Positions 25,501-37,737 of a DNA stretch of 64,000 nt are shown one piece after another (position 1 is the first letter of the stretch; each line of letters begins with the position of its first letter). Location of the stretch: positions 9,472,182 to 9,536,181 of the forward strand of contig OY848920.1 of the NCBI GenBank assembly GCA_963693285.1, written 5' to 3'. This stretch comes from Xestospongia muta (lineage: Eukaryota > Porifera > Demospongiae > Haplosclerida > Petrosiidae). Made by a program: the position numbers and the translations under genes. A model generated the notes under the pieces. That model worked only from the letters and a program-made list of their open reading frames with translations, made no database searches and had not been told where the DNA came from.

Positions 25501-28482
25501 TTATAAACAATAACTGTCACATCTTGTACGACAAATTAATATGTTAGCATAACAAACCCACAAATTATTATTTACTATATAAGTAGATTGTTAATGATAA
25601 AGGATACTCATAATTAATGACATTCAAATTACTTAGACACATGTTCTAGTCCCGTACTAATATTTTAGTGGATTATACAACCTCTATATTGAGGACACTT
25701 TAGTGCATTTTTTAAAGAATATCTTTATCCCAAAATTATTTTCTGAAGTTTTAAAGTGTCAAATAAAGATATTTTAATATAAGTGTAACTATATTACGTT
25801 ATATTATGTCAAATTCATTTAATCTAACACCTCATCATCGAAGTATTGTTATTGTTAGAACACCACTTTGTAGTGACCACTTCAAATAAGACACATTATT
25901 GGACACCAGATTAGATATAGCATGCCTCCACACATTTGTTATGTACTTGAAATATTATTCATTACTGAAGTATGTTTGACACAATAACACAAAGGTTAGT
26001 GTTACATGTTGACATTTTAGCATCAAAGGGTTAATATTATAACGCAGTACTTCTTTCTGTTTTCACCCTTTCACATTTTACTAACAACGATATGGTTGCC
26101 ATGACATCCTTTGTGCATGTATATGTCACTGTTTTAATCACTGTATGCGTACATTTTGCTATAGTCACTATCTTTGCGACGTGAAAACCATTAGTAAACC
26201 GTTAGTAACATATTTTTAATGTCATATTCTAGGCTTATGTTTTAAGGTTTAAAAAGCTTTAGGGGCGGAGTTAGGAAACAGTACTATCACATTGTTTATA
26301 TGGGAATTATTCTGTTTCTTAACTCCACCCCTAAACATTTTAAAAACAGGACTAGAGTGCGACACCCTAAAACTAGAACGTGATATTAAATTTTTTGTTA
26401 CTAATAAATAACTTTAAAAATGTATGTGTGTATTTACATATCTGGCAATTATACCATTATGGATACATATACAATACATGTACATGTACATGTATATGGT
26501 GGGTATTGTGGTAGTATTATTAAGTTATATTATGTTTATATTGTGACATATTGCCTAACTGGTTGTTGACCATTTATACACTTGTAGTTCTATTGACCAT
26601 GTACAAATAAGTTGCTGACATGTTCTTATCAAGAGTTTCATAATATTTACACACTTGTGTCTGGTATAACATTTATATTGAGTTTGGAATTCTTTTTTCT
26701 AGTTTATTTGGTTAATGATAATTTCATGTATCAAACAAAAGCCATTTAACATGTACAAGTGCTGGTCATTCGTGTGCCACTTTGTCTCCTAGTACTGAGA
26801 ACAGTTTTGTCACATTATATAAGTGATTTATATAGTGGCTATCCTATGTCATGGTGTTCAATGTGTAAGGTAGTTGTTCTAGGTCACTATGATAACTAAT
26901 AGTAGCTATCCTAGGTTACTGTGGTAAACACTGATGTTCACTAGTCTAGAGCTTACTAATGGTAGCTATCCTAGTTCATTGTAGTAAATACTGATGTTCA
27001 CTAGTCTAGAGCTTACTAATGGTAGCTATCCTAGTTCATTGTAGTAAATACTGATGTTCACTAGTCTAGAGCTTACTAACGGTAGCTATCCTAGTTCATT
27101 GTAGTAAATACTGATGTTCACTAGTCTAGAGCTTACTAATGGTAGCTATCCTAAGTCACTGTGGTAAGTACTGATGTTCACTAGTCTAGAGCTTACTAAT
27201 GGTAGCTATCCTAGCAAGTACTGATGTCTATTACTCTTTATATGATCTCTTTGGCTCTGCGTCAAATACCACAATATATTGATGGGATACTGTAGATGTA
27301 ATACAATCAGTTTTTGATGCCAAACATATAACCTCCTCCACTTTAAACTATTCTAACAACAGACATAATCATATGTTTAGTATAAAGGTTACACATAGGT
27401 AGATCCTATTGCTGTCATATATAAACACACACTACCTACCACAGCAACTGTTATTGTAGTTGTATTAAATGAGTATTGTGCTATGATAGACTGGTTGATG
27501 ACATGTAACTGGATCATTGCCCAGTTAAATGGTCTGTAGTTAATATGGGTGATTGCTGCTAGAATTGTCATGTGTACTTACCACAGTGACCTAGGATAGC
27601 TACTATTAGTAAACTCTAGACTAGTGAACATCAGTACTTACCACAGTGACCTAGGATAGCTACCATTAGTAAGCTCTAGACTAGTAAACATCAGTACTTA
27701 CCACGGTGACCTAGGATAGCTACCATTAGTAAGCTCTAGACTAGTGAACATCAGTACTTACCACAGTGACCTAAGATAACTACCATTAGTAAGCTCTAAA
27801 CTAGTGAACCACAGTACCTACTACAGTGAGTTATGATAGCTACAATTAATAAGCTCTAAAGTAGTACCTACCACAGTGACCTTCATATAGTGAAGGTACT
27901 ATTAATAACCTCTAGATTAACTGTCATTAGTAAGCTCTAGACAATTGTATATTATTACATACCACAGTGACTAAGTGAATTATCATGCATAAAGTTTAGT
28001 GCTGCACATTGGCACTAATGATGTTTATGCCAAGTGTATTACAAACTATGTATACACTGGTGTTATGTGATGTCTAGTAAAATGACCAGTAAAATGTCCT
28101 TAAATAGATGTTCTATTGTTAATGCATTAGTTGTTAAGGGACTATTTGGTATTGTTGTTAATTACGTCATGTTTGTTTATTGGTATGTCTTCATTGAATG
28201 CCCCTAAGGCATTGTTGTACATACATGTATATGTATTGAATATTAATTAAGGAATGACGATGGATGGATAGATAGATGGACAGTCAAGTAATGGATGGAT
28301 GATATCAATATTACATTTAAATGAAATATCTATTGTCAAAATTAATCTATTTTATTTATGCTCCATCTACTGTTGATCCATTTCATTCATCTATCCATCC
28401 ATTCATACATTAATTTGTAATCATTACTAAACAATAATATTACAACAGTTAATGTATTAAACACCTTGTAATGTTATCATAG

Positions 28483-28572
<90 letters not shown>

Positions 28573-30469
28573 TTAGCAATTAGAGGAATCAACAGAGGTC
28601 ATACAAAAACAACCTACAAACAATCGTAAAAAAGGAGCTAAAAATGATACAAGTTACAGCTCTACTCTACCTATCAGAGTAAAAGCTCGTAAACGATCAA
28701 GTCCTCCAGTACCACATATATTTAGTTCTGTCCGAGGCAGAAACAATCGTAAACAACGACCAGCTATTAATGATGACATGTATACTAGTAGTCAAAATCA
28801 TAGTGAATCCTCAGGATATATGAGTCAGCACTCTTCATATAACTCCTTACTTGATCAAGAGAGTTTTAGTAGTTTAAACAATCAAGATCGAATTAGAAAC
28901 TATAAGAGTACCTCCTCTTTACCTTCTACTGCCAATGATCCAAAGAATGTCTCCTCATCAACCCCAAAAGTATCCAATGGAGACTTAACACAACCTCCTA
29001 ATAAACCCAGGGTTCTTAATCGTACTAGGTCATCTTCAAGTGACAGAAGTGGGTGGAGTCATAGGGGTGTGGTTACTAAGGAAAATGGGATAGTTCCTCT
29101 TCAAACTAATGGATCAGTCTCACCCAATGTCTTTGATGATGATGTCATCAATAACAGAGAGGATACACCACCAATTTCAAAGTATTCACCTCATAAGGAA
29201 TCCTTACCCACTAGTCTTCATGGCTTAGAGGGGTCACCAATAGTAACGAGAAAAGAATCCCTTCCTTCTAAATTAAGCCCGCCTATAATTAGCCCTACAG
29301 CCAGTCCTGAAATAAGGCGGAGAATAGAGATGTTAACACAAGTCGTCTCTCAGAGTTCTCGTGATTCTGAAATTGATGTGTTTTGTTTTCCTGATCCACT
29401 TGAAGTATTAAAAACTCACAGACTCTCAACAGAATTGACATTATTAAATGGTATTAGTGACCTCTCACCAGATGATTTCCCCCCTATTGATCAAAATACC
29501 TATTTATATGGTCAATCAGACTCACGAATATGTCAAACCAATTCTAAAAACCAGCCTAGTCCACCTCACCATCGTCGAGCTCCCAGTCCACCTAAGGGTA
29601 GTCTTCCAAGACGCCATTCTATGTCTCTGAGCAACTCAAGTCAGGAGAGTCCACGACCTCGTCTTAAATCTCAAGGTAGTTCAAATGGGAGCCTACCACG
29701 TCGTACATCTGACCAAAGTCTCAAAATGTCACCTAGCATTCCGAAACGAAAAGCTCCACCTCCTCCATCCCCAGGAAAGGAGAAACGTACCTCTAGACAT
29801 TTAAGTTTAGAAGGAACTCCCACTTCTATCACTACTGACAAATTTAAATATCCACCTGCTCCAACTGGACAAGACAAGGGTTCTGAAATTATTAAAAATC
29901 CTTCATCCCCTATTAGGGGATCTGTAGAACTACATAAGGAGCTCTCACAGGAACTGGGAAGAAGATCAAGTAAGTTTCTACAACAAGAGGAACATATATA
30001 CCACAAGATACCAGAGAGACAAACGAGTCAAGAAAAAGAAAAGTCGAAACGTGTTTCTCAGGAAAAAGAACATATTTATCATAAGATATCTGAAAGACAA
30101 GTTAGTCATGAAAAAGTGGTTAAGAAATCTGGTCTACAAGAGAAAGATACTGTTCATTCCAAACCTAATCCTGTACAAGATAAGAAATCAAGTCACGATA
30201 AAGAAAAGAAAAAAGTCAAAAATGCCAATCAAATTTTAAAAGCATCTGGTGTCAATACAGTTATCACATCTGAGCGTAGTAACCTTTTGATGGCAATTAG
30301 ACATGGTATCCAGCTTAACAAAGTGAAAAGTGAAGAAGACAAGAGACACGAGGATTCTCCCATGCCATGGGATGTAGCAGCCATATTGGAACGAAGACAA
30401 GCGTTAGCTAACTCTGATAATGAATTTGAAGAAGCAGCAGTACAGGAAGCTGAATGGGAAGATGTGTGA
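22589..30469 (+). CDS. WASF: WASF/WAVE (SCAR) actin-nucleation promoting factor
   Basis: Activates Arp2/3 downstream of Rac as the core of the WAVE regulatory complex. Exons 22589-22856, 22910-23190, 28577-30469; 2442 nt, 813 residues. The N-terminal WAVE homology domain (residues 1 to about 175) starts MPLAVRYVQPKRLC and includes LPSGVKNEL, IRQISSLAKHAE and YSNPEFFFNSW, all close to animal WAVE. A basic stretch (RKKGAK, RVKARKR) follows, then a long Ser/Pro-rich linker with several proline motifs (KRKAPPPPSPG). The C-terminal VCA is clear: WH2 LLMAIRHGIQLNKV (about 751-764), a central segment, and an acidic end with the conserved Trp in EWEDV. At 813 residues it is longer than vertebrate WAVE (about 500-560), mostly in the linker. 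The 5.4-kb intron could hide short exons, but the frame joins cleanly without them. Confidence 0.93.
23191..24960. other. 5' part of the large WASF intron
   Basis: AT-rich intronic sequence with no long open frame, tandem repeat or recognised RNA. The structured repeats begin just downstream. Confidence 0.6.
24968..25380. repeat. Minisatellite in WASF intron, opposite orientation to DAGL copy
   Basis: About six units of the 57-60-bp repeat seen at 19,096-19,745, here reverse-complemented (CTCAATATAGAGGTTGTATA). It is preceded by the same unique flank, also reverse-complemented (24,968-25,015). One more single unit in the DAGL orientation lies at about 25,625-25,700. Confidence 0.9.
26248..26346. 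repeat. Short inverted repeat
   Basis: Arms of about 35 bp (26,248-26,282 and 26,308-26,346) contain GGGGCGGAGTTAGGAAACAG and its near reverse complement, with a 25-bp loop. It would form a strong hairpin in RNA or a cruciform in DNA. Confidence 0.75.
26880..27900. repeat. Head-to-head 60-bp minisatellite pair
   Basis: Five to six units of a 60-bp repeat (GATGTTCACTAGTCTAGAGC) at about 26,880-27,225. About five units of the same repeat lie in reverse complement at about 27,575-27,900. The 350 bp between them are single copy. In the WASF pre-mRNA these arms could pair over roughly 300 bases. Confidence 0.92.
28486..28570. repeat. (CT)n tract at WASF exon 3 acceptor
   Basis: An uninterrupted CT run of about 85 bases ends six bases before the acceptor GCTTAG of exon 28577-30469. 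It is in effect an extreme polypyrimidine tract. Confidence 0.95.
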
Positions 30470-31941
30470 GCTGTTGCTTAGCAACTAGAAATGGTAAATA
30501 AACAAAAATATCAAGCAATAAATCAAAACACGCAAATTTAGCACAAAACAATTTTATACACTTTGAACAACATCATCTGATCACATAGTTATGTCTAATA
30601 TAATTTGTTAATAACTTATCAGTTTATTGATATATTATGTCCATATATGGAATTATAGTTCATTTATACCTACTCCTCTCTCCATAGCAACAGAGGTAAC
30701 CTATTCATCTCATCTCTTTCAATGTCTGTATGACATCTCTCTTCTCTCTTTTTTATTGGCTGTCTAGAGTTAATAAAATAACAATATCTACCTACTTATT
30801 ATAAAAGAGATTAATATTCCACAGATCATTACCACAAACATTCACAGCTGATAATATCATTGTTATTTAGTCTCTCACATAATATATCATATTATATTGA
30901 CACACACATTGTATAATATATTATGTCATTGTTGTCACTAACAAATCAGTTTATTAAATTAAATTATTAATTATTAATACTATTAAATCAATACATCTAT
31001 ATTAACTATTATAATTATTAATTTGTTCATTATAATTGTTATTATTGTATTATAATAATATGATTTGATTATATGTTATGTACATGAGATTGATAATTAC
31101 ATTATTTCAACTTACTTCACCTCCACATCTAGTGATCTCATATCCAATATACTGTATTCAGTTAAAGGTCTCTTATTCTCAATATAGTATCCAATCCTTT
31201 ATTATAGGGATGACTACATTATTGATATATCAGTGTATAGTATAGGACTAATGGAGTTGTCCATTAATATCATCTCATCATTTACTATGTGAGTGAGCAA
31301 ACGTCTCTACTTCAGAAATATGTATTGTTGGACTTGAACAGTTGACAATTTTTATTATTCAACTGAACTGATCTTAGTATGATAGTATAACATACGACAC
31401 AATCACTTCTAAATTACCATCCTTTTACTCACTTCCTCATACAAACAAACTCACTATCATTTTATCAAATGAATTCAGTTATATGTCATGATGTATATCA
31501 ATGAAATGTTCATTTTAGGGTGCTTCTTGGTGTAACTTGACTGATGATGTAACAACATGTCCTAAGATAAAATTCAGTTTTGTAATCATTATTATTTTTC
31601 TCTCATGTTTTGTGTAGTCACTGTAAGTTTATTATTTAATCCAAATTTATATTTAAATCACATTACTTTATTTTATTTTGTAATTAATTTGTCACTCGTA
31701 AGCCATTGGTGGCTGGGCAGTCTTCTGTGTGTGACATTAACAATATTAATAATAATAATAAATAAATAATTAAATTGTAGTCTTCCATCTTTTCTGAATA
31801 TAAGGAATATCATTCTGACTTTTTCAGTCGGTCAAAAACGGGATACTAGCACATTCCTTACTGCCTGACATCTTCAAATATTCTATTTAGAACTAGAGTA
31901 TAGTACGCTAAAAGGGGTTAAAAATAATACCCCCACCCACA
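30470..31941. other. WASF 3' UTR and spacer before the LRR array
   Basis: AATAAA around 30,497 and 30,517 are candidate WASF poly(A) signals. About 30,470-31,092 recurs at 37,846-38,460, so it belongs to the segmentally duplicated unit. 31,130-31,310 and 31,787-31,880 also recur in later spacers. No coding region seen. Confidence 0.6.
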
Positions 31942-31950
31942 AATAATAAT

Positions 31951-32344
31951 GAACCGTTATGTAGCGAGATGACAATGAACTTTGACCTCACGTGGCGACA
32001 CGTTTTTGGTGGGAGATATGAACGTGTGACGACACGTTTTTGGTGGGAGATAACTGTTCAGCTGGAAAGAGACATGAGCCAAGCTGTTAGCTCTGCTGAG
32101 TCTGTTGAAAACTCTAAATCTGACACTCAGTCTGTTAATGATGAGATACCAACTGAAAGCAAAGGCAAAAGTACGTGAACCAAGTTAATTGTAAATATAA
32201 TTCATGCTTATGCTGTAAATTTTCACCAGCACAACAATTGTTATAATAATAAAAGTGATAATAGATATCAGTTAGTCAGTCCTGCCTACTTTTGTCGTCA
32301 CGTGAGGTCAAAGTTCATTGTCATCTCGCTGCATAACGGGATTC
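31951..32344. mobile_element. Non-autonomous DNA transposon, Mutator-like signature
   Basis: A 394-bp insertion with terminal inverted repeats of about 45 bp (GATGACAATGAACTTTGACC in both arms), flanked by the 9-bp duplication AATAATAAT (31,942-31,950 and 32,345-32,353). The same spacer in copies 3 and 4 (about 49,595 and 59,160) shows the empty site with one AATAATAAT. A 9-bp duplication fits the Mutator group; a superfamily call from this alone is tentative. An open frame inside (about 31,969-32,178) is not recognised as transposase. Confidence 0.85.
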
Positions 32345-32563
32345 AATAATAATTACAGGCGCCAAGTGACGATAGCTGCGAGAGAGACAAAAAAGTGAGA
32401 CGTTAGAGAAGTAAGTGTTGAACAAAACTGCTCTATTTTTATTGTCTACTAGTTTTGTTTGAGAAATAAATTGTTAATAATAAGAAGAAGATAAAGTCAA
32501 GAGAAATTTAAAGAGAAAATAAAAGTGAGCGAGAAGACAGATTAAGAATAAACAACAAACTAC

Positions 32564-35500
32564 TTACCAGAACACAAGTCTGTCTTTAATAACTTGATAA
32601 CTGTCTAACTTCATACAATACTTGTAATGTTCTCTTGATAAGTATAGTGTCCGTATTGTAGTATTTTTAGTAAGTGATGTGCATATTGTCTTGATATCGT
32701 CATTGTTCAGTGAAGTATAGTGGAGATCTAGTCTTATCAGTGATGTAGTTCTTTGTATTAGATCTGCTATTGTACGGGTACTAACTGAAGTGATCTGACG
32801 ATTATATCCGATGTTCAACGTAGTCAATGTTTGGTTTTTAGTAAGTCCTTCACAGATATATCGGACTACATTACCAGTGATGTTACAGTTGGAGAGTTCT
32901 AGTTCTTTTAAAGTTGTATTAGTTGCTAACATAGTATACAAGTGAGTCATATCTTCATCTGTGATACCAGTAACATTAGACAACCATAACTGTTCAAGTG
33001 TTTCATTATTACAGAGACTATCACTGACTTGTTTGATACCACCAGTAAGTGAAGAGGAGTCCAGCACTAGTCTCTTTATTGTTTTATTAGTTTTTAGTAT
33101 CTCTGATAATATCGATACACACTTACTGTCCAATGAAGTGTTGAATATATAAAGACTCCACACTGTACACTTATTAAGATTGTTTATAATAACTGCAGTA
33201 CTTTCAGGAGATGATGAGATGAGATTAATCCACCATTCTTTTCCTGTTTGTTGTTCTTTTATTAATTTACTTATAACATCTTCACTTTCTACTACACTTG
33301 GTCTAGTGAGACTAACAATATTGTCATCATCTTTCCACCGAACACTTCCAGTGTCTCCTGTTATAAAACAGAGTTAGTATATATGGCTCTGAGAAGGAAC
33401 TATACCATATAGCCACTATGAATAAAACTGATAAACAGTTTAGATTTTGCTAAACATTTTATCATCAAAATAGTCTCAATGTAAACATTGAAACAGTCAC
33501 CATAAAGATCATTAAGGAATGGCACATCTCTCTTATAATCATACAACAAGGACAGCTATAATAACATTATAACTGTTTATGTCAACTATAGGTGGAGTCA
33601 ACTAAGACACAGGGTAGTGTATTAATATTTGTCAGTAACAATATATGTAGCAGTTAGGTGCTCAATAAAGTTACATTATAAATGACAATACTTGTACAGC
33701 AGTGTATGTGTATTTTATTATATTATAATTTTAATAAACTAATATATCATTCTCTGAGTCTTACCTCTTTTGTCTGACTCTTCATCCTCTGTCTCTGTGT
33801 CATCATCAGAGTCCTTTAATATATCATGTAATACTGGAGACTCTATATAAGATACTTATATTAAACATGTACATGTATATAGTGTACTTAGTACAACTAT
33901 TTTGTAGATCTTATCATTATTATAACTCTATCATATTATACTGACACTAAGGGACTGTATAGTAAATATGGAAATTCATTTGTTGTATTGTTATTAATTT
34001 AATTATTGTGGTTTGAGAATTATGAATATAATTTACACTATAATAATTTATGGTTTATAAATTTAATAATTATTAACACTATTTATTATTATAGATATAA
34101 TATTATCTTATAAACTTACTTGGAGGAGAGGTTTCATCTTTATTATTAGCTGAACCTTTTAACTGATCTTTTAACTCTAATATTGGTGTAGACTCTAGTA
34201 GTCACAATTAAGACACATATATTATTAACAATATTATATTATTACCTGTAGTAACAGGTGTGGACTCTTCTTGGATGGATTTTGTTTGTGTTTCCTCAAC
34301 TCCTTGATCAGTTACTGGTTTATGAGCCTTTGGTATGAATGCTATATCTAGTAACAATGTCATATAATGAGAAGTGACTAATACCAGTTACCTTTTAAGC
34401 TCTGCTTTAACTCCTCAATCTGTTGGTCTCTCTCTCTTAGCTGCAAAGTCAATGACGTTATTATTTCTTGTAGTGTCTCTAGTTCTTTCTGTCTCTCTGC
34501 AGACTCTGATAGTATATTTTTCTCAAAAACTTTATATAAAATGAGAAGAAAATTAGTCACTAATATATTATGTAAAATACTGACAACATTGGACTTGTGA
34601 TTGGTGTTGTATTAATTTACCTTCCTTTGTTTTCACAAGTGATGTCAAATCTTCAATTGTCTTTTCTTTCATTTCTCTTGTTTCTATATAAAGGAACATT
34701 AAGTTATTAATCAGATATATCATATAATAGACAGCTATTAAATAAAACAGTAGTTGTACACAATATACCTTCATTTTGTCTGACAATAGATGACATTTGT
34801 ATACTCATCTTTTTCCGCATGGTTTGTTCTAGTTCCAGTTGACTTCTCAACTCCTTTGTGTTCTCTTCTACAGTAGCTCTAACCTCCTATAGATCAATAA
34901 ACAACACATGTAGTAACTGTTGTCTAATACTACTCATCTCTTACCTTGTCTCTTCTATGATCATAAATGGTACAGTGACCAACTGTAAGTCGAAGTAACC
35001 CTTTCTCTTTCATCATTTCAAGAGTCTCCTGAGCTCTGGCAATAAGTAGAGTTGTTAGACTGAGTGGACAAAAACAGGTGACAATGATGGAGTTGCCTCT
35101 TTGTATGTAACGAATCTCCACATTTATCTCAAGTGATATAGAAATAATGTCCTCAATATCTTTCAACGTACAATCTTTAGGATCCCAGTTCAACACAAAG
35201 ATGACTGTCTCACATTTGAGAAGAGAAGGAGTGTTAGTTACTTTAAAACTTTCGTCCAGACAAAGAGACGCTTTTGTTTTTTGACAAAATGACTGAACAA
35301 CATCTTTGTATGCTTGTATGTGTTTCTCTGCTTCTTTGATTTTGAAGCGTTTCACAATACCCTCCAAACAACTGATATTGATAACTGTACAATGATCATT
35401 AACAACATCTAGAACATCATCAATGGAGGCAGAATGAGCTATTTGAGATTTGAAGTGAGAGTAACCATCTTTAAGAAACTGTTTCAATTTATCCAGAGGT

Positions 35501-36967
35501 GGAGGTGTGGTATTGATAGCTTCACGGATATTACTAAAGGCTATTGCAAATTCACTTTTAATTGCTCCAAAAATAGGACTCAAGCTTTGAGGAAGTATAA
35601 CTTCCTTTACTGTGTTATCTACAATAAGATCAAGAAATAATCCTTGAAAATATCACACACAGTATACACTAACTTTGTCTTGAAGTTGTAGTACTGTCTA
35701 CTGGTTTAGTAGTCAATGGGCTAACTCTGGTCTGTACTTCAGGAATACTGACATCAGGAAATACTTTCTCTATAATAAATTAATATTAAAATATCATTTA
35801 ATATTATTGGTACATAATAATGTATTTACCACAATCCTCTAAGATAGCATTAGCACATGGTACATTGCTAGTAAATTTTAACAGTACACTAGCAAAGATC
35901 ATCAGATGATGATAGTTGGTATGTACAGCATGACGTACAGCTCCTAACAACATAAATAATGCTTTATTTGTTGACAAAGACTTGGCAGTATATTTTATAA
36001 TTGCTAGTCTAGTTTTTGTAATAACTCCCTCTTCATAGAGGTAGTATGCTACTCTAACAGGATATCGTAGAGAATGAGAGAGAGTACCATAATGACAACG
36101 TAAAATGTCACTGGCATGATCTTCACAACTACTATGACTTGTCATTGCTACCTCTTGAACAGTACTTGATGTTGTCTGGTCATCTGGAAATGTTTGACCT
36201 ATTAACAATAAGTATTAATTATAAATTATTTAATCGTCCTCTTACCATATTCATTGATAATTCTCTCAGATAGCAATTTTGTCTTCCCAAACTTGGACAA
36301 TACTGTAGCTAACGTTTTCAACTTCGTGTGATCTGAAGATATTGCTGTATGTATAGCAGATAACAGAGTTGTCTTCTTCTCATCTGGGAAGCCTTGCAAT
36401 GACTCCATCTTATCAAGTGTTTCTTCACTGATACATCTCTCACTAAATAAGAGCTGGGACACTTTTACAGGACTTATCAGAGACTGTGACAGTGTATCAT
36501 TATGACACTGAAGAATAGCAGTTGCTTCATTAGCTAGAGACTGAGAGTCTATTCCTATAATAAGAACAGTACACAATCCATAAACAAACTAGTAATATAA
36601 CATTTATAACTAGATGTACATGTAAAAGGTTCTTGTACTCACTAGCAGGAAGACTACTGGATTTTCTCAACGTTTGCTCATACTCATAAGCAACAGTGAT
36701 TTCTTCAACGACTTCCTTCCTCAAAGCATCTACCACTTGTCTTCTGGTAGCATCAGGTTTGGTATCTAACCACAATTTAAACATTTTTAATGTTTTGTAA
36801 GTAGAATTCTCTGCTAGTCTGTGAATGTCATCTAACTTCACATCATTCAGTTTTAGCAGGACTCCCAACTGATACCATTTACTACCAATACAAATATGTT
36901 CACATAATTCATCAAGTGTTGGTTTCTCTTCTAGAATTTCCTCGAAAGATAGGTTTCTTGTAGCCAT
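32564..36967 (-). CDS. Death-fold/coiled-coil/LRR protein, array copy 1
   Basis: Likely cytosolic receptor or adaptor; function unknown. Exons: 36967-36643, 36554-36246, 36198-35830, 35769-35674, 35618-34945, 34886-34769, 34683-34621, 34529-34392, 34347-34246, 34194-34120, 33842-33765, 33357-32564; 3141 nt, 1046 residues. Order: death domain (about 10-100; KWYQLGVLLKLN, KLWLDTKPDATR); two CARD/DED-like helical modules (110-210 and 212-334); a roughly 225-residue unrecognised module (367-591) with CETVIFVLNWDPKD and RGNSIIVTCF; coiled coil (592-700); an acidic Ser/Glu linker; and about eight RI-type LRRs (783-1046). No NACHT, Walker A or membrane segment is present. MATRNLSFEE is the chosen start because it is conserved in copies 1-3; an in-frame Met lies five codons upstream. 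CARD/DED naming is by helix pattern only. Confidence 0.8.
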
Positions 36968-37105
36968 TGCTTCTTTGCCCACACGCCCACACAGAGCAAG
37001 GTCTTAATAGGTGGGCGTGGCACATCCTGGAAACCTTTCCTGACTTGCAACGCCAACAACTTCCTATTGCGTCTGAGAATTGTAAACAGAGAGCATCTTT
37101 CATGA
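36968..37105. promoter_or_regulatory. Divergent promoter region of array copy 1
   Basis: This stretch is less AT-rich than its surroundings and is closely repeated upstream of copy 3 (55,291-55,497). On the plus side it ends in ATGAGAG followed by a GTAAGA donor, the same first exon used by the small gene at 55,491. A bidirectional promoter is inferred. Confidence 0.5.
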
Positions 37106-37110
37106 GAGGT

Positions 37111-37737
37111 AAGATTCTGTTACTTGTTTAAGTAATTATCATTGATTGTGTTTTAAAAATTACAATATCAAGTTTATTATGCTCTTTTTTAGTGCTATTA
37201 TATAAAATATTGTATGTAACATACAGCTGTGTCCATGACAATACATGTACATGTATAATGTTACAATATGTACATTTATTATTAATTTACTATATTTATT
37301 TCAATGTGATGTGATATTAATACTAAATTATTGTAAATGACTAAACCTTTGAGCCTTGGACCCAGAAGTATATTCACATTAAATAATACTTTTATTGAAC
37401 TTAATTCCTCTAGCTATAGATAATGGTGTATTTGTTACATATGTTTCTTATAGTAATGTAACCATTTTTAATACTTCAAAGTATAATATTTGATATTAAC
37501 AGTTGATAGTATGTCCTCCCTTACTAACTACACTATACTTGTGTTTACATGTACTAACTAAGGGGAGTGGTCTTGTATGGTTTCTATCAACTAACTATTA
37601 GTAGGAGACTAACTTAGCAATGGCTATTACATGTAGTTACATTAGACATGTTAAAATGGAGTATGTAACTTTTATGTACAGTGTTTCACAGAATATGTGA
37701 TTGCATGTGACACTTCATTGGACAATGGTTCATGTCA
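37111..37737. other. Spacer downstream of the copy 1 divergent exon
   Basis: AT-rich. Most of it (to about 37,570) is repeated at 46,320-46,795. The later exons of the small plus-strand gene are not recognisable here. No other feature seen. Confidence 0.5.

Noticed and set aside
31969..32178. Small gene of 69 residues upstream of the array
   Set aside because: It lies wholly within the 394-bp transposon and begins in its terminal repeat; no similarity recognised.
36912..37103. Minus-strand frame MKDALCLQFSDAIG
   Set aside because: Out of frame with the conserved MATRNLSFEE start and covers the divergent promoter; not conserved in copy 2.
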